This document shows, piece by piece, positions 36,369-48,855 of a stretch of DNA of 64,000 nucleotides. Made by a program: the position numbers and the translations under genes. Source of the stretch: Straminergon stramineum (Eukaryota > Streptophyta > Bryopsida > Hypnales > Calliergonaceae). Positions within the stretch are counted from its first letter, which is position 1. Each line of letters starts with the position of its first letter. The stretch lies in contig OY987263.1 in assembly GCA_963920665.1 (NCBI GenBank), positions 46,101,218-46,165,217 of the forward strand, in the 5' to 3' direction. The notes beneath the pieces were generated by a model, which did no database searches, was not told where the DNA came from, and worked only from the letters and a program-made list of their open reading frames with translations.

Positions 36369-36977
36369 GTGGCGCGCTTGTCAGGGGCCGAGGGGCAAGA
36401 TGTCAAGCACGAGGAAAATGGCGATGGTTCGTGGCGTTCCTGTGAGGAAAAATTTGGGCAGTCAGGCAACAAATTCGGGTACTGGAAACGCACTGTGAAG
36501 CACATTCTTGTGTCTGCGGAGTTTTGGGACGTCGAGGATCCAGACACGAAGGTGGATACAGTGTCTGCAAATGGAACAGAAGAGAGGAAGAAGGAGGCCA
36601 GATTCATCATTCACGCAGCCATGGCCTTGCGCAGCCATGGCGTTCCGCATCCATTTCCACACCGACCCACGCGAATGCTGGATCTACTTGCAGAACAGAC
36701 CTGACCGCGAATTCGAGCTCCGGAGTCGTCTCTTTAAGCTGAGAATGAAGGGAGTGAGAGAGTGGTGGATTTCTTCGGCCGGGTGAACGATGTGCTGGTG
36801 CATCTTCAGGACATGGGCGTGGTGCAGGACGAGCGACTGCTGGTGTTGACATTGGTGCATGCTCTTCCTCCTAGTTGGGAGCTCTTTGGGTCAATTGTTC
36901 TCACGGGAGCAAAGAATAAGGATGAGCTCTACTCAAAATGCGTGCACCACGAGCAATTCTTGGAGTATAGAGCCTGA
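36369..36977 (+). pseudogene. Broken Copia gag (UBN2-type) fragment
   Basis: Three overlapping frames in order carry pieces typical of Copia Gag: a YWKRTVKHILVSAEFWDVE block (about 36480-36540) with ERKKEARFIIHAAMAL (to 36630), then DPRECWIYLQNR...LFKLRMK (about 36665-36750), then VNDVLVHLQDMGVVQDERL and LVHALPPSWELFGSIVLT (36780-36905). Two frame changes, near 36640 and 36755, separate them, so no single Gag is made. No LTR is seen beside it. Family call is by motif order. Confidence 0.7.
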
Positions 36978-37034
36978 CGTTGGGGAAATTGAGCGGGATG
37001 ATGTGGAATTGTCGTAGGGAAGAACTGGCTGTGA

Positions 37035-38419
37035 TCAGGAATTGAACTGAGGAAATTGATGATTTATGAGAAGTTCGCGGAACATTGCTCGCTTTGGGGC
37101 CCTGTGAGGAGAGTGCATGTTACCGTGTGGAGCTGGGAAACCTTCTGATGTCGCAAGGACTGGATCGAGAAATACGCTGAGCACTGCTCGCATTGTAGCG
37201 CTCTCCCGAAGAGAGTGCATGTGGAAGAATAAATTCAGTTTCACAATTGGAATAACAGATGCATGAGCACATAGCCTTCACTCCATTCGCCCTTGTATAT
37301 CTGCAACAAAAATGCGAACCTAACTTCGTGCTAAGCGCATGCATTTCAAAGATGCAGTTAAGCTTACACACGTAAACAACATACAACATTCCCATCACGG
37401 ACAGACTAAAATGTAAGATATCACGTTACTAATTTTTTATCTATCATAAGCATCCAATTTCAATGCAGATTTTCTAGAGAACATGGCAGGAGTGAGTGTG
37501 AGGAGTCTATTGCGGATGTTCAAAATCAATCACGCAGGATTAGAAAAACAATTCTAACCTAAACACAAAACTCAAGAGCATCGATTGCATAAATGACCCG
37601 GCTGTGTCACACCACTAGGCAAGAGGTATAAAGTTATTCTACTCCGTTCACTTGTCAAGAATTTCTCCCATCACCTCACTTCCTCTTTTCTACATCACCT
37701 GAACGTTGCCAAAGGACTTGCAAGGAGAAATCTGGACATTGTAATGCAGTCATGTTCTAAAACCTAGTCACCATTCATGTTATGGGACTGAACCCTGAAC
37801 CCAGCTCACTAACGACGAGCTTGTATTTGCATGTACTTCGTTCTTCCTCAGTGCGGATAATTCGCTATTTCATCACGGGTCTGGGATTAAACAGCATCAC
37901 TAACATCACTGAACACCTTGGAAATATGCTCATAGTCCTCGCTATGACAGACGCCTCTAGCTCTGCCACCACGACCAAAAGCGCTCTCCACGAGCGCAAA
38001 GAAATCACTCACGTACTTCTTCAATCTAACTTACAAAAAGCAGCAGAAGATTTTACGGACCCATAAGGCCCCATGCGCACTCCACATGCACTGTCTTCGA
38101 GGGAGCGCCACAATGTCTGCAATGCTTAGCGTATTTCTCCAGTCATTGAGACAGCAGAAGAATTCCCGGCCACATACCAAGCAGCTCCAGCAACACTACG
38201 AAGCTGAATTCTGTGCAGCGCTCGGGACTGCGAATGCCACGGTACTGGGTCTCTGATTAGCTTACTTTCATCGTTGGACAAAACAAGGCCATGTCGTGCA
38301 CTTGCATTCTCCAATGACTTTTTCAATGCTGTACATGAATCAGGGAGTGATTGTGGATGAAGCTTACGATATCTGAGCTTGGAAATCTTCAAATAAAAGT
38401 ATATTTTACCCCGTTTCAT
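37035..38419. repeat. Three copies of a short Cys-His coding motif, one inverted
   Basis: Similar sequence occurs at about 37068-37115 (+), 37160-37231 (+) and 38065-38135 (-). Conceptually these read FAEHCSLWGPVRRVHV, YAEHCSHCSALPKRVHV and YAKHCRHCGAPSKTVHV. The last follows a minus-strand frame (38126-38419) and continues as ECAWGLMGP. The pattern recalls the CCHC knuckle and CW..LxG-P tail of Copia Gag, but the knuckle His spacing is off. It probably derives from the gag remnant just upstream. Confidence 0.4.
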
Positions 38420-38882
38420 CCTTTATATCTCTCTGAAGTTCGTGACCAAAAAATGTGAAATTTTGGAGTTATTTTTTTAGTATAGAATTAGTTATGAACT
38501 TTCAAAGTGTAAAAAGCAATCCCCATTTTTGTTAGTGCCATCATGACAAGACAGAGGAGAATTTTGGTTCCCAAATTATTTTAATGATCTTTTTGCCTTT
38601 AGTGATTTTATCACTAAGTGTCCCAAAGTTCATAGTTTATACAGAGTGTTTCAGGGTGATGTTTTGTGTAAATTATTTTTTAGTCATTCATCCAAGCACA
38701 TTATTGCTTGAATCTTCGTAAAGCAACTTTCCTTTATGACCAATTTGATTAAATTGAAATAAGTAATGAAAGATGTAAGTGAAAAGATGAAAACATTGAC
38801 TATTTCTAGGAAAGGATATGGATGTTTGAAGGATTAATCCAATAGTAGAGAAGTTTCAAGCCTATAAAAATGTTATGTACTC

Positions 38883-39376
38883 TTAACTCCCAAAGGATTG
38901 GATGTGTTTGAGCGTAGCTCTAGTTTTCTTGAGTAGCTCTTGTAACAAGCATAATTCCTCATTTGTGAGGAATAATTTTGATGATCACCACCATTGAAGT
39001 GAATGAAGACTTATGTAGCTATTTTATGAAAAAAAAGATTGATACAACCGTACAATTTTAGAGAAAATGCCTTTGTTGATAAGATTGATGAAAGATGTTT
39101 GATTAGGTAATACTTTGTAAATATGCTGAAATCAAAATGTTGAAAATTGGAATCCTCAAAAGTGCTCCCCAAACTTTGATTTTATTCCATAGGTACATAT
39201 CATCATGATTTTGATATGTAATTTTTTTCAAATCATTTTGAGGTGTGGAAAAAAAATATGAGGTTGTGTAGCGATGGCTAAGAATACCTTTTCCGTTCTC
39301 AAAAAACTCAACAAAAAATTTCAACAAATTTAGTTGCAAAAGCCATGTAGTGGCCACATGATCCTTTAGGGGTTAA
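38883..39376. mobile_element. TTAA-bounded element H (piggyBac-like ends)
   Basis: Starts TTAACTCCCAAAGGATT and ends GATCCTTTAGGGGTTAA. It is 494 bp, AT-rich and non-coding. It carries the complement of the subfamily word gtacggttg (at 39047), so it lies inverted relative to element E. The left end is more worn than in the other elements. Confidence 0.55.
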
Positions 39377-39613
39377 CCCATACTTGCTCCAATGTCCATC
39401 TTTGAGATGATGAATGGAGTGATTTAGGGCTAATTGTCATGTTTTGGCCAAACAACTTCTTATTTCATCTAAAAGGATGTTTATATCTTTAGTATACCTA
39501 AACCTTCTATTATGACCAATTGGATGAAATACAAGACTGGTACACAATGTATTTGTATGATGACATAATCCAAAATGGACATAAATTAAAAGAAGGACTT
39601 GGGCTCTAGAAGG

Positions 39614-40266
39614 TTAATCCCTAAAATGCCCAAGGCTTTTTTTGAGCTTTTTGGAATTTGCTCTGAACGAAAAGCCAACATTTTGATAAGATTTATCATT
39701 TGGAGGTGAATTGTAACTATATAAATTCAAACTAGACATGTTAGAGATCATATGGGAACAGAAAACACAACAATATAACTTATGAATTGAAAGATTATAA
39801 TGTTTGATCGTAAGGGTGTTAAAATTGTGAAAGTGATTTGAAGTCATTCAATCCTCTTTTCACATGTCAAAACTAAAAAAATTGGTCCCCCCCAAAATAT
39901 AAGGTTTAAGGGCAAAACATGCATGACCCCAATCAATTTATAGGTTTTCAAAATCTACTCTATAATTTTTTTAAATTAATTTCTAATGTGATTTTTTCTC
40001 CAAGTTCAAGTGTATTTGAGGCTCATTTCCAAAAGCCCTGTGCACTAAAAAATCAAGATTTGAAATGGACACCCTTGCACAAAATCTTGAATAGAAAAAT
40101 CATAATCATTCATTTTCAGATTCAGACTTTTGCTGATAAAACTAGACTTCAACTAGAATTAAAAAAAATTACAAACCACTAAAAATAGTAACTTGATAAG
40201 GTTTTATTTAACTTCAAAGTTTTGATGACACTGAAATTTGGTGCCTGGGGCATTTATAGGGGTTAA
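39614..40266. mobile_element. TTAA-bounded element C (piggyBac-like ends)
   Basis: Starts TTAATCCCTAAAATGCCCAA and ends GGGGCATTTATAGGGGTTAA; 653 bp. The interior is the inverted equivalent of element B (for example the complement of ctatgtgatctctaacatgt at about 39738). No coding. It ends less than 200 bp upstream of the start codon of the gene at 40459. Confidence 0.7.
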
Positions 40267-40458
40267 CTTACGCCAGCCACTCATAAGGAATGTTGGAGGT
40301 GGTAATGTATTATTATTATTACCGGTATGTAGGTACCCGTACTCTTGGCATTCCCTTCCGTAGCCAACCTTTTCCCCTCCAAGTTCCGTTCCAGGGTTAC
40401 CCTAAAGGCTAAAGGTGAACACAGTCAGCAACGCTGGAATCCGAAATTTGCTGCTGAC

Positions 40459-41525
40459 ATGGGGATCTTCAGTTCTTTCTTGTAAGTCAAGCCCACTTTT
40501 TTCTGAAACCAGCTGATGTAACTCATTTTAGTTTCAACTGAGATCTTGCGTATATTCATGAGCTTGTGGATATAAATTCTTGCGCTGTAAGCCAATCTCC
40601 GAAATTAAAGCTACCGTAGTTCGAGTCCCCGTGTTTTGGATACCATATGTTCAAATTATGAGGGTTGAACGCTTTTTCCTGGTTCACGGCTTGAAACCAA
40701 TCCAAGATCATAGTCAATATGTACCTGTTCTTCAAGGTTCTCGGATGTTTGAATTAGGATACTGTTGTAATTGGAATTGGGTTCTCCGACCTCACCTGTT
40801 TAACCTTATTAGGTGTAGTACCAGTATGCACGGTGGTTGATTAGGTTTTGCTTCTTTTTCTCCAGGTTTACATATGCTCGTCCTCAGCACTTTAGCGAAT
40901 ATGGCGCGGTGGCGTGTATGATGTCTTTGGGACTGACACTCTTGAGAATTTATCAATGGTTTCTCATGCGGCACTTCAAGGCGATTTCTGAGCTGCTTGA
41001 GCACATGGAGACACTTTGTTGGAATGGTAAACAAAGCATCATTACTTCGAATTTCGGAACTAGATGGAGGAGTCTTGACCCAAGCATAAAAATTCTGATG
41101 CAGCGTTGCCAGGTCTCTTTCTATATTGTATTCTTGTTAATTCTTTCTGCATTCTCGGGATTTCTTTGATTCAAGTTTCAATGACTGAAGGAATGGCCAG
41201 GAACCAATGGGCCCAAGTGCAAGTTTTTTGGTGATGAGTCGGGAGGATATTCTGGGCCTGCATGCTTGGGATTGGAAGGGACCTCTATATATCAACATTC
41301 AAATATGTCATGAGGTCAGTCATCTAGGTTTTGCTGCCTGGTTCATACTTTGATGAGAGTTGAAAGAATCTTAGCAAAATACGCTTTTCATGTGAACCAC
41401 ATGTCAAGCAGGATGGAAAGCATGGGCAGTTGGAGCTGAGCTGGCATGATATTGCAATGACTATTGACAGCAGCTGGTCAACAAATGAAAGCTTTTCAAG
41501 GTCATGGCGAAATCGATCGCCGTGA
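40459..41525 (+). CDS. Unrecognised four-exon gene
   Basis: Exons 40459-40481, 40866-41112, 41201-41314 and 41412-41525 join in frame to 165 residues. The product starts MGIFSSFLFTYARPQHF, has a hydrophobic stretch (GAVACMMSLGLTLLRIYQWF, about residues 20-40) that may be a membrane helix, then ISELLEHMETLCW, then soluble segments with MSREDILGLHAWDWKGP and LELSWHDIAMTIDSSW. I know no family for it. The exon 3 acceptor (aatggccag) has a weak pyrimidine tract, and another frame across exon 3 is also open, so the C-terminal half is less certain. The promoter and first exon are duplicated in inverse orientation at 58085-58355. The start is supported by the conserved ATGGGGATCTTC and the donor TT|GTAAGT in both copies. 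Confidence 0.55.
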
Positions 41526-43068
41526 AGCATGGCTGTCAACACATTGACGAATTCCTGATCCCAAAATATCGAATGGCGTTGACTAGTTTGCTACACTCAT
41601 CTTACTGAGTTTTTTCCAGAAACGTTTTGAATATGATTCATTGATGCCTGGGTTCTGGGTTCCGAGCAGCGTTCATGCTCAAACCTTTCATGGGAATGGT
41701 GCATACTGCCATGTGTCTGCATAGAATCCAGACGGCAAAACAAACCACCGGTGAACTGGTTCAAAGCCTTCACTAACCATTTTCTTAATAGTTCACTCTG
41801 ATTCTTCTCTCCTTGAGATTAGTGGGGGACAGCATGTCATATATATCTGTGCATCAGTGCTCATGGAGGTTATGTCAAATCCACCTTGTGCTAACATCAG
41901 CAATTCCCTCTCGACCTCACAGGGGATTTGCAACATCTTGTATACCTCAGGGAGGAAAGTCAGACAACCAAGGAATAATATATACTACCCTGGTATCACA
42001 CGAGTTATTTGTATGTACTCAATTCAATAAATTTCCCCTGTCCTAGAGGCACATTGAAGAACCTGGTTCATTGCTCACATGTCGGCTCTAATATGATGAT
42101 GTTAAGTCAAATTCGACTACAGAGGCTAATCACTTTCTAGATATCAGAGATCATAGGTTATCTAAATTTAACTGATGGGCAATCGAGATTGAATTGGATA
42201 GGTTTTGATTTGCACTTCCAATTGCAATTTGAAATTACGCTCAATAATATATTGCCAGTGTATTAGAGTTATCCTTAACATTATGTCAAATGATGGTTCT
42301 CACCCTGTGTCAGTAGAAAGGTAAGGATCAATCTAGAACAGTCCAACAAATTGGTGGCCCTGATTGAATTTGCGCTTGTTGGCAGAGTTTTCGGGGGGTC
42401 TTTTTGCCTTTCCTTTGAAAAATGGGGTTGAAAACACTAGGACTCGAAGGATAACTCTAATGTCACGAATTTGTTGCCTCGACCTGCGCAATTAAAAGCT
42501 GACCCTTAGTGCCGTTCGAGGTTGAGCCCACCTAAGCCTGGAATTATTAATTAGTGGGGACCCATACTTGACAGAAAGATAAGAAGCCTTCGTTGCGTTG
42601 CGTTGCGTGTATGCAGGTGTCGATGACTGTTTCCTGTCAATGTGTGGTATCAAAGTCGTTTAGAAATGTGCAGGTGCATCCGCATTGATCTTCTCATTTC
42701 AGACAAGTCTAAGAGAACTGTTCATGTAGACAAAGTCAGAGATGGGCCGGCCGGCAGCGGACTTAGTCAGGCATCCCTATCCGAAGAAGTCGCTGGTGAA
42801 CAGGGGAACCACAGAAGCCAGCCAAGGCCAAGGGGATGGTACTTTGTGAGGAAGCTCTGTCATTCTCACATGCCGCTCGTCCTCTTCTGATCTGCAGCCG
42901 CCATATCGATCGCAATTACCTGTGGTGAGTCGATCTGCTAGAACTTCCCATTCTGCTATTTTGTGATTTTGGTTACTTGAAGGTTAGATTTTAATTTGTT
43001 GATTTTTAAATAGATTTTGACTGCAGGTTTCAAATCACTAATGTATCCAGTTGAATGAGCGAAAACTG
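41526..43068. other. Intergenic sequence
   Basis: 3' flank of the four-exon gene, then sequence without a convincing gene. The open frame at 42642-42890 has no recognisable features. Confidence 0.4.
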
Positions 43069-43916
43069 GATGCTGTTGCTCTTGATCAGATACTGTGCTT
43101 GAGGTTTTAATAGCTCTAGCGACGTAATTTTGTGGTTTCCATGGAGGATATCTTGAGCTTTGAAGTTGACAAGAACGCGTGTTAATTCTACAGCTCCCTA
43201 ATTTGGCCGATGGTTACATGACCAAGGCGACCATGGAGGTTCCAAGGTTGAGAAGCAGCTCACGTTTCTCACTTTCAGCAACACGGCAGCAGGTTCGGCT
43301 GATGTAAGTAGCACTCTGACAGACTGTTTTCTTAGTCATATATGTTCAGTCTGATGTCAGGAACTCGGTCAAGAAGACTGAAGAATCTGGTCATGCTTGA
43401 AAAGTACTAAATTCAGCTCAATTTATATTTAAACCTACCGACGTTGCTCTGGCGTAATAAGGAATTTCACTGACTTCAGACGCCGACCTACAAGTCTTTT
43501 CGAATAAGTTCACACGTCTCTGATTCTTGTATCACCATATGGATTTCGTTAGATTAATTCAATTTCTAGAAATCGGCACTTTTACAGATGCCCTCTAGAA
43601 CCCCAGATCTATACGGGTCCTAGTTTCTATACCTTTGTGCACTTGAATGACATTGGTCCATATAGTTGATTCGGGAGTATTGAGAACTTCTTGCTGTTTC
43701 GATTTTGAGTTTGTTAAGCGGCGAGAAAAATCAAATGGTTCAACAACTGCTTGATCAAAGCAGGCACTTCCAGATCATATAAGCTATGGCCTTGATTGTT
43801 TAGCTACGAAATTTTAGAATGGCATCAATCAGTCTAGCTTTTGAGTTGCCTTCAGACACCAGGAATGGCAGAACACTTGTTTACTGGACCCTCTCAGTGG
43901 GTGCTTTGTCGTCTAA
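43069..43916. repeat. Segmental duplication, copy 1 left part
   Basis: Nearly identical to 49633-50551, with a few substitutions and one 71-bp difference: the stretch after catataag at 43788 is extended in the other copy. It lies upstream of the HMA-protein gene. Contains no convincing gene of its own. Confidence 0.9.
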
Positions 43917-46039
43917 ATGGTTTCTGTGTATTTAAACTGAATGTTCGAACGACTTGTTTGCAATGCAAATCTACTGCGGCAATGGAGATTGAAATTAAAT
44001 TTAATCGAAGGACTGGCGAAATTGCTTCAAACTAAGTGGTGACGCGTCAAAGTGCACAATAATCATAATCTGACAGAGATGGACTCTTCAAGTGATGAAC
44101 CGTATGTCTGTATTATTCCTAGCTTGTGACAATACAAATTTTCAGTCTTTTATTCCCTGACTTCCCGGAAGAGATGTCTACATAGATGTCTACATAGAGG
44201 TGTATTAATCAGATGTGAAGCTTCGACTTATGTAGGTTTTGCTTCCTAACTTGAGTATTGTTGTTGGTCGTGTTTTATTGTGTATGTGAAAATGTATGGG
44301 TAGCAGTTTTCTCAGCAATTCTTCTGAAGAAACGCAGACTTAGTATTACAAAGCTAGCCTTGGCACTTGATGAATTGAAGGAGGGCCTCACATAGTACTT
44401 CAACCTTATGACCGCAGTCTTAAACGTACTTTTCTGAAGTTATAAGAATTTTGAAGTGGGCACTGATTCTCTCCATCGGAAGTTGGATGTGAAGACCGGT
44501 TTGGGGTCTGCTTAAATAGCTCTTTGGTACAATTGTTTTAAATATCCATCGAACACTTTCAATGAGAGTCAACACCGTGTGCTTGATCTCCTAGAATTAG
44601 TTGGGAAGCTTTTGAATTCCAATTTTTCATTGAATTAATATCGTACAGTTTGGACCGTGAGCTATTTCACAACAAATTTTGCACTTGAACTTGGGCTCAA
44701 GAGTTGGCTTGCGCAAGCTCCCGACGGGTAGGTAGTGGGTCCCAAAGCCTTGTTCTTGGCTTATGCAACACCAACATCAATCGTAGTTGTTCGCTCCTGA
44801 AATTTCCCTAGCTGTCTGACCTTGCTGCGTTGGAGCTGATTGCGGGGCAATAATTGCAAAGCGGCAGCTTGGTGCGTAAGAGAGTTGAAGTCAACTTCGT
44901 TGTGTATTTTCATCAACCAAGAGGTAAATGAATCTAGCAAGCATTGTTCCTATCTCACTTGTGGTGTCCATTCAATTCGTATTGTTCCAGTTTTGTGGTA
45001 TTGAATTCCTTCCCACAGAACTCATGCGAGTCTGACTATTACATCTTCCTTGTTTGTGGTGTGGTCCTCCAGACTCAATTTCGTATCCAGAAGTTGTATT
45101 GCAAATTTGCTGACAAGTCAAGATGGGGAATGAAGAGGTATAATCGCACTCTCACGTCCTCGACATTATTTTGTGTTGCTAATATCATATCCAGACTGAC
45201 CCATAGTCCAATTCATGCTTCTTCTAAGAGTCAAATGAAAACAAGCCAGTGGTTGTGTGTAACTCAATTTGTTCCCTCATTATCCAATTTACAACATTAT
45301 CGTCCACCTAAAGGAGTCATTGCTTTCTCTTTCGTTGAACTCAATCCAATATTCTTCTTCAGATAATGCTGTCTTGTTGTTGCCTAGAATAATTTGTTTG
45401 CTCAAGCAGGTATGTGGCAGTGGATTTCTTAGTTGATGTTCGGAGATTGAAACGATTTCTCAAATATTGTACAATCTTGAACGTGGAGAGATTAGTTTGT
45501 ACTCGCCCAGTGTCCTTCGTCTATTTCTTGACATTTTTACGTGCTTGGAAAATTTGTACGGACTCATCAATTTATGGCGTGTGAGCATGGGTAGGTATTC
45601 GTATTCACGGGTGGTCCTCCTCCCAACTGGCTGGAAAAACATTCATGGTTTGCTCCAGTTCAGGTTGCCCCTGCCGAAACAATGCCGGTAATCATACGTG
45701 AATCTCAATCCGCTGATCCTCTTTTATGTTGTCTGATTGCTGTCACTTTGCATCCGCTCAAGCTACCTTTTTTCAAATTATATTTGAATGTACACTCCAA
45801 ATCAGTGTATGGCCAATAGAACCTACTTGAGTGATTTGCGAGTCATAAGGATTCTATTTCCTGAAGATATGCGACATCCACCATTGAGGCGGGTGGATAG
45901 TAGCTACGCCTAGTTCATACCATGCGAGCTTCCAAGCGAGTTGCTTCTCTCATATAGCAGTTTCAGCGTCACGAATCAAACCCTAACGCAAGATTCAGTT
46001 TGACAATACGCCCCATTGTTCGTGAATCATTGCTTGCAG
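43917..46039. other. Upstream region of the HMA-protein gene
   Basis: No other gene is seen; open frames at 44944-45366 and 45467-45691 lack coding character. It probably holds the promoter and a non-coding 5' exon of the HMA-protein gene, since the start codon directly follows an acceptor (tgcttgcag at 46039). Confidence 0.4.
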
Positions 46040-47095
46040 ATGGTTGGACTGAAGAAGATTGAGTTGAAAGTGGAAATGTGCTGTATGAAATGCGCGGAGA
46101 TTGTGTCGGAAGAAATTAGAGAAGTGCCCGGTGAGTAGTACTGTTCAAACTCTTCACAAGATTCAGCAAATGATGATGGATCTGAGAGTTCTTCCAATTC
46201 CAAGCTTGCAAAGTTTTCAAATTCATTCCTTGATAATTGATTACCTACCATTTGATTTTGTCCGTATGTGATGATCCAAGAATACGTGCTGTGAAATTAA
46301 TGTGGACTTGCAAGCCATGGTTCTTTAAACGGCATTAATGCACGGGTGTCAAATGTCTGTGCAGGCGTGATGGATGTGCAGATCGACTATGTCATAAAGA
46401 AAGTGACAGTGATAGGAAAACCATATGGTCCGGATGTGTTGAGGAGGGCCAGGCGAGTGGACAAGAAAGCTGATTATTGGCCTCCCCCTCCGCCACCTCC
46501 ACCACCCCCACCACCTCCTCCTCCCCCTCCCCCGCCGGCGCCTGACCCGCCGACTTGTACTGCCTGTCAGTGTGCTGTTTGCAAGCCTCCTCCCCCGCCG
46601 GAGGAGCCCAAGAAGGAAGAGGAGAAGAAGGAGGAAGAGCCCAAGAAAGAAGAGGAAAAAGCGGAGGAGCCGAAGAAAGAAGAAGAGAAGAAAGAAGAAG
46701 AGAAGAAAGAGGAGCCGAAGGAGGAAGAAAAGAAAGAGGAGCCCACGAAGGAAGAGGAAAAGAAAGAGGAGCCCAAGGAGGAAGAGAAGAAAGACGAAAA
46801 GCCCAAGGAAGAGCCCCCTCCAGCTCCAGCACCAGCCCCTCCCGAAGTGCAAGCCGTACAGTATCCACCATACGAATATCTGGTCTCCCGTTTCCCCGGT
46901 TACGACTACCATCCCAGCCAATCGTACAATCCTCTCTTACCTCATCACCCCTTCCCCTATTCTCATCAAGTCTACTTTGATTGGCCTCATTTTCGTACTA
47001 CTGAAGCTGGTGCCGAGGCGGCCTTTTTACCTCCTTCAAAACCGTCAGCTTATCAAACTGTGGGAGATTTCTGGAACATTTTTCTACCTCCGTAA
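46040..47095 (+). CDS. HMA-domain proline-rich plant protein (HPP/HIPP-like)
   Basis: Two exons, 46040-46130 and 46365-47095, join through a split Gly codon to give 273 residues. Residues 1-73 form a heavy-metal-associated domain starting MVGLKKIELKVEMCCMKC; the metal motif M-x-C-x-x-C is at 13-18, and the domain closes with KKVTVIGKPYGPDVL...ADYW. A run of about 20 prolines follows, then a Cys cluster CTACQCAVC, about 80 residues of EEKK/PKEE repeats, a Pro/Ala linker and a Tyr/Pro-rich tail ending WNIFLPP. Family members bind or chaperone Cu/Zn/Cd or act at membranes. Unlike true HIPPs there is no C-terminal CaaX box, so no prenylation is expected. The extra Cys cluster could be a second metal site (inference). 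An intron in the domain just after the first helix (REVPG) is typical of this family. Confidence 0.88.
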
Positions 47096-47929
47096 GCATC
47101 ATGCGTGTTTTACGCTCCTAGTCTTTGATGCATTAGGCACGTTACTAACGAATTTCTATATACTTACCGACATGGCTTTAGACATGAGCTAGTAGGGGTG
47201 GGACTCAATCTCCTGGGTAGAATGTGACCTTCCACGTAGAATCATCATATCATGTTCTAGCCAGTATTCTAGAATGTTTTCCTCGACAGACAAGTACTCG
47301 GTTTAGAAGTGGGGTTTTGATCTTACGTGGACATCATGAGCAGTTTTAATTTACTGCTTACACAAAAGCTATAGCCAGTAATGATTACATCTTAGGTGGA
47401 TTTTATCAACAGAATGCAATGTAAGTCATGTCTAGGAGCTTACCTGTGCTCGGACTTCAAATGTTAAAACAGTTATTCATTGAACTTAGAGGCCCGCAGG
47501 TTTGGACCCAGCACTCTAACTTCTTTAAAGTTCCAAAATAATGTGTAAGGAAATACAGACAAGTGCTGTGAACTGTATTGATTGTCGAATATATGATAGC
47601 AAGGACCTTGATCACATAGCTACTGTGTTGTTTTTTTCCATGGAAGATTGAGGCTTTTGAATTTGCCCCCGCCAGGAATGGAAGAAGATTTGTTCACGGC
47701 ACGCTCTCGGAGAATTCCATGCTGTCTCCTACGCGCCCATTGTGTAATCGAAGTGAATGGTTTGATGACTTGTTCATTTGCAATGCAATCATGAAAACAG
47801 GGGAAGTAGTTCTAGTGGAACTCCCATTGCCTTGTGGACCTTGAAGTGGGACCTTAAGGTTGCTGTGGGTATCATACAATTGAAGGAAGGAGAGACACTA
47901 AACATGCCTCTGTCATGACGTTGTTTCAC
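47096..47929. other. 3' flank of the HMA-protein gene
   Basis: Contains the likely 3'UTR. Around 47660-47800 it resembles 43850-44000 loosely (caggaatgg...aga...cttgtt, ccctctc-like words), hinting at an older direct repeat around the gene. No gene is seen. Confidence 0.4.
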
Positions 47930-48140
47930 TTGGCTCCGTGGCAGCAGCAATCCCAGAGTCCTCAAAGCTAGCCTCCCAATTCTGGCCATCGTAATTCTTC
48001 CCTTCAACGTGACAGAGAGTCCCCGAATCCACGCAATTCTCAGAAACCGCAACCACATTGGAACTGGAGCGAGAAATATTTTAGAAGGAAGTGATCCCAC
48101 CCCCCTTACAGAAGGAATGGTTGGCGGTGTGGCTACCCAA
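47930..48140. repeat. Segmental duplication, copy 1 right part
   Basis: Matches 50552-50747, about 90% or better, with one 16-bp indel near 47997. It ends where the two copies diverge after ggcggtgtggctaccca; copy 1 continues into a G8 run at 48147. Confidence 0.9.
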
Positions 48141-48855
48141 CACCCGGGGGGGGAAACTCCCATTTATTATATTTCAATTTGAATATTTGAATATTCATGT
48201 GATTCAATATTTTACAGCAATACAAATTATAGGCATAGAACCTTGGTTTATTGATTTCCTAATTTTAGAGTGACATAATAACTTTGGTTTGAAATATGAT
48301 TTTGAATACTATGATATACATTTGTGGTGAAAATATTATATTTTTGGAGTACATTTAGTATTTTAGAAGAATTTTAGTTGTTTTCTCTTGAAACTATGAG
48401 TGGTTGAGCTCCTACTTAATCCTAATTTATATATCTGGAATACATGTACATTATTGTCCTATTTATTGGTTGGATTCAATGTTACTAAAGTTAATATTTT
48501 TCTAAAATTACAAATGGAAAAAATATCAAGTGGTTGATGAAGCCGAAATTGCATTGATTGTAGTTCAAATTATGGATTTGCCAAAATGAGTTCAAACATT
48601 ACAAGAACACAAAAAGTTTCAAACATCACTATGTGTGAAGAGAACTTACCTCATTTCCAATCCATTCCAACAAATTTTTCTGAAAAATGATAATATTTTG
48701 TTTGTAATTGATTTTAGAAGGAATTTTGGGATTTCCCTTTCCGAATTCATAAAAAAATTTTGGTGATAGCATTGGTGATCTAACCATATGGATGGACTCT
48801 ACAACTCAAAATCTTCACTTTTTTTTGTATGTGAATTGAAAAATGTTCTCCCAAA

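Noticed and set aside
44944..45366. 140-residue open frame upstream of the HMA gene
   Set aside because: No motif, poor codon character and no splice support; probably chance.
46349..46980. Long antisense and alternative-frame open frames over the HMA gene (Leu/Phe/Ser-rich or Arg/Lys-rich)
   Set aside because: They are by-products of the proline run and the GAA/GAG-rich EEKK repeat, which lack stop codons in several frames.
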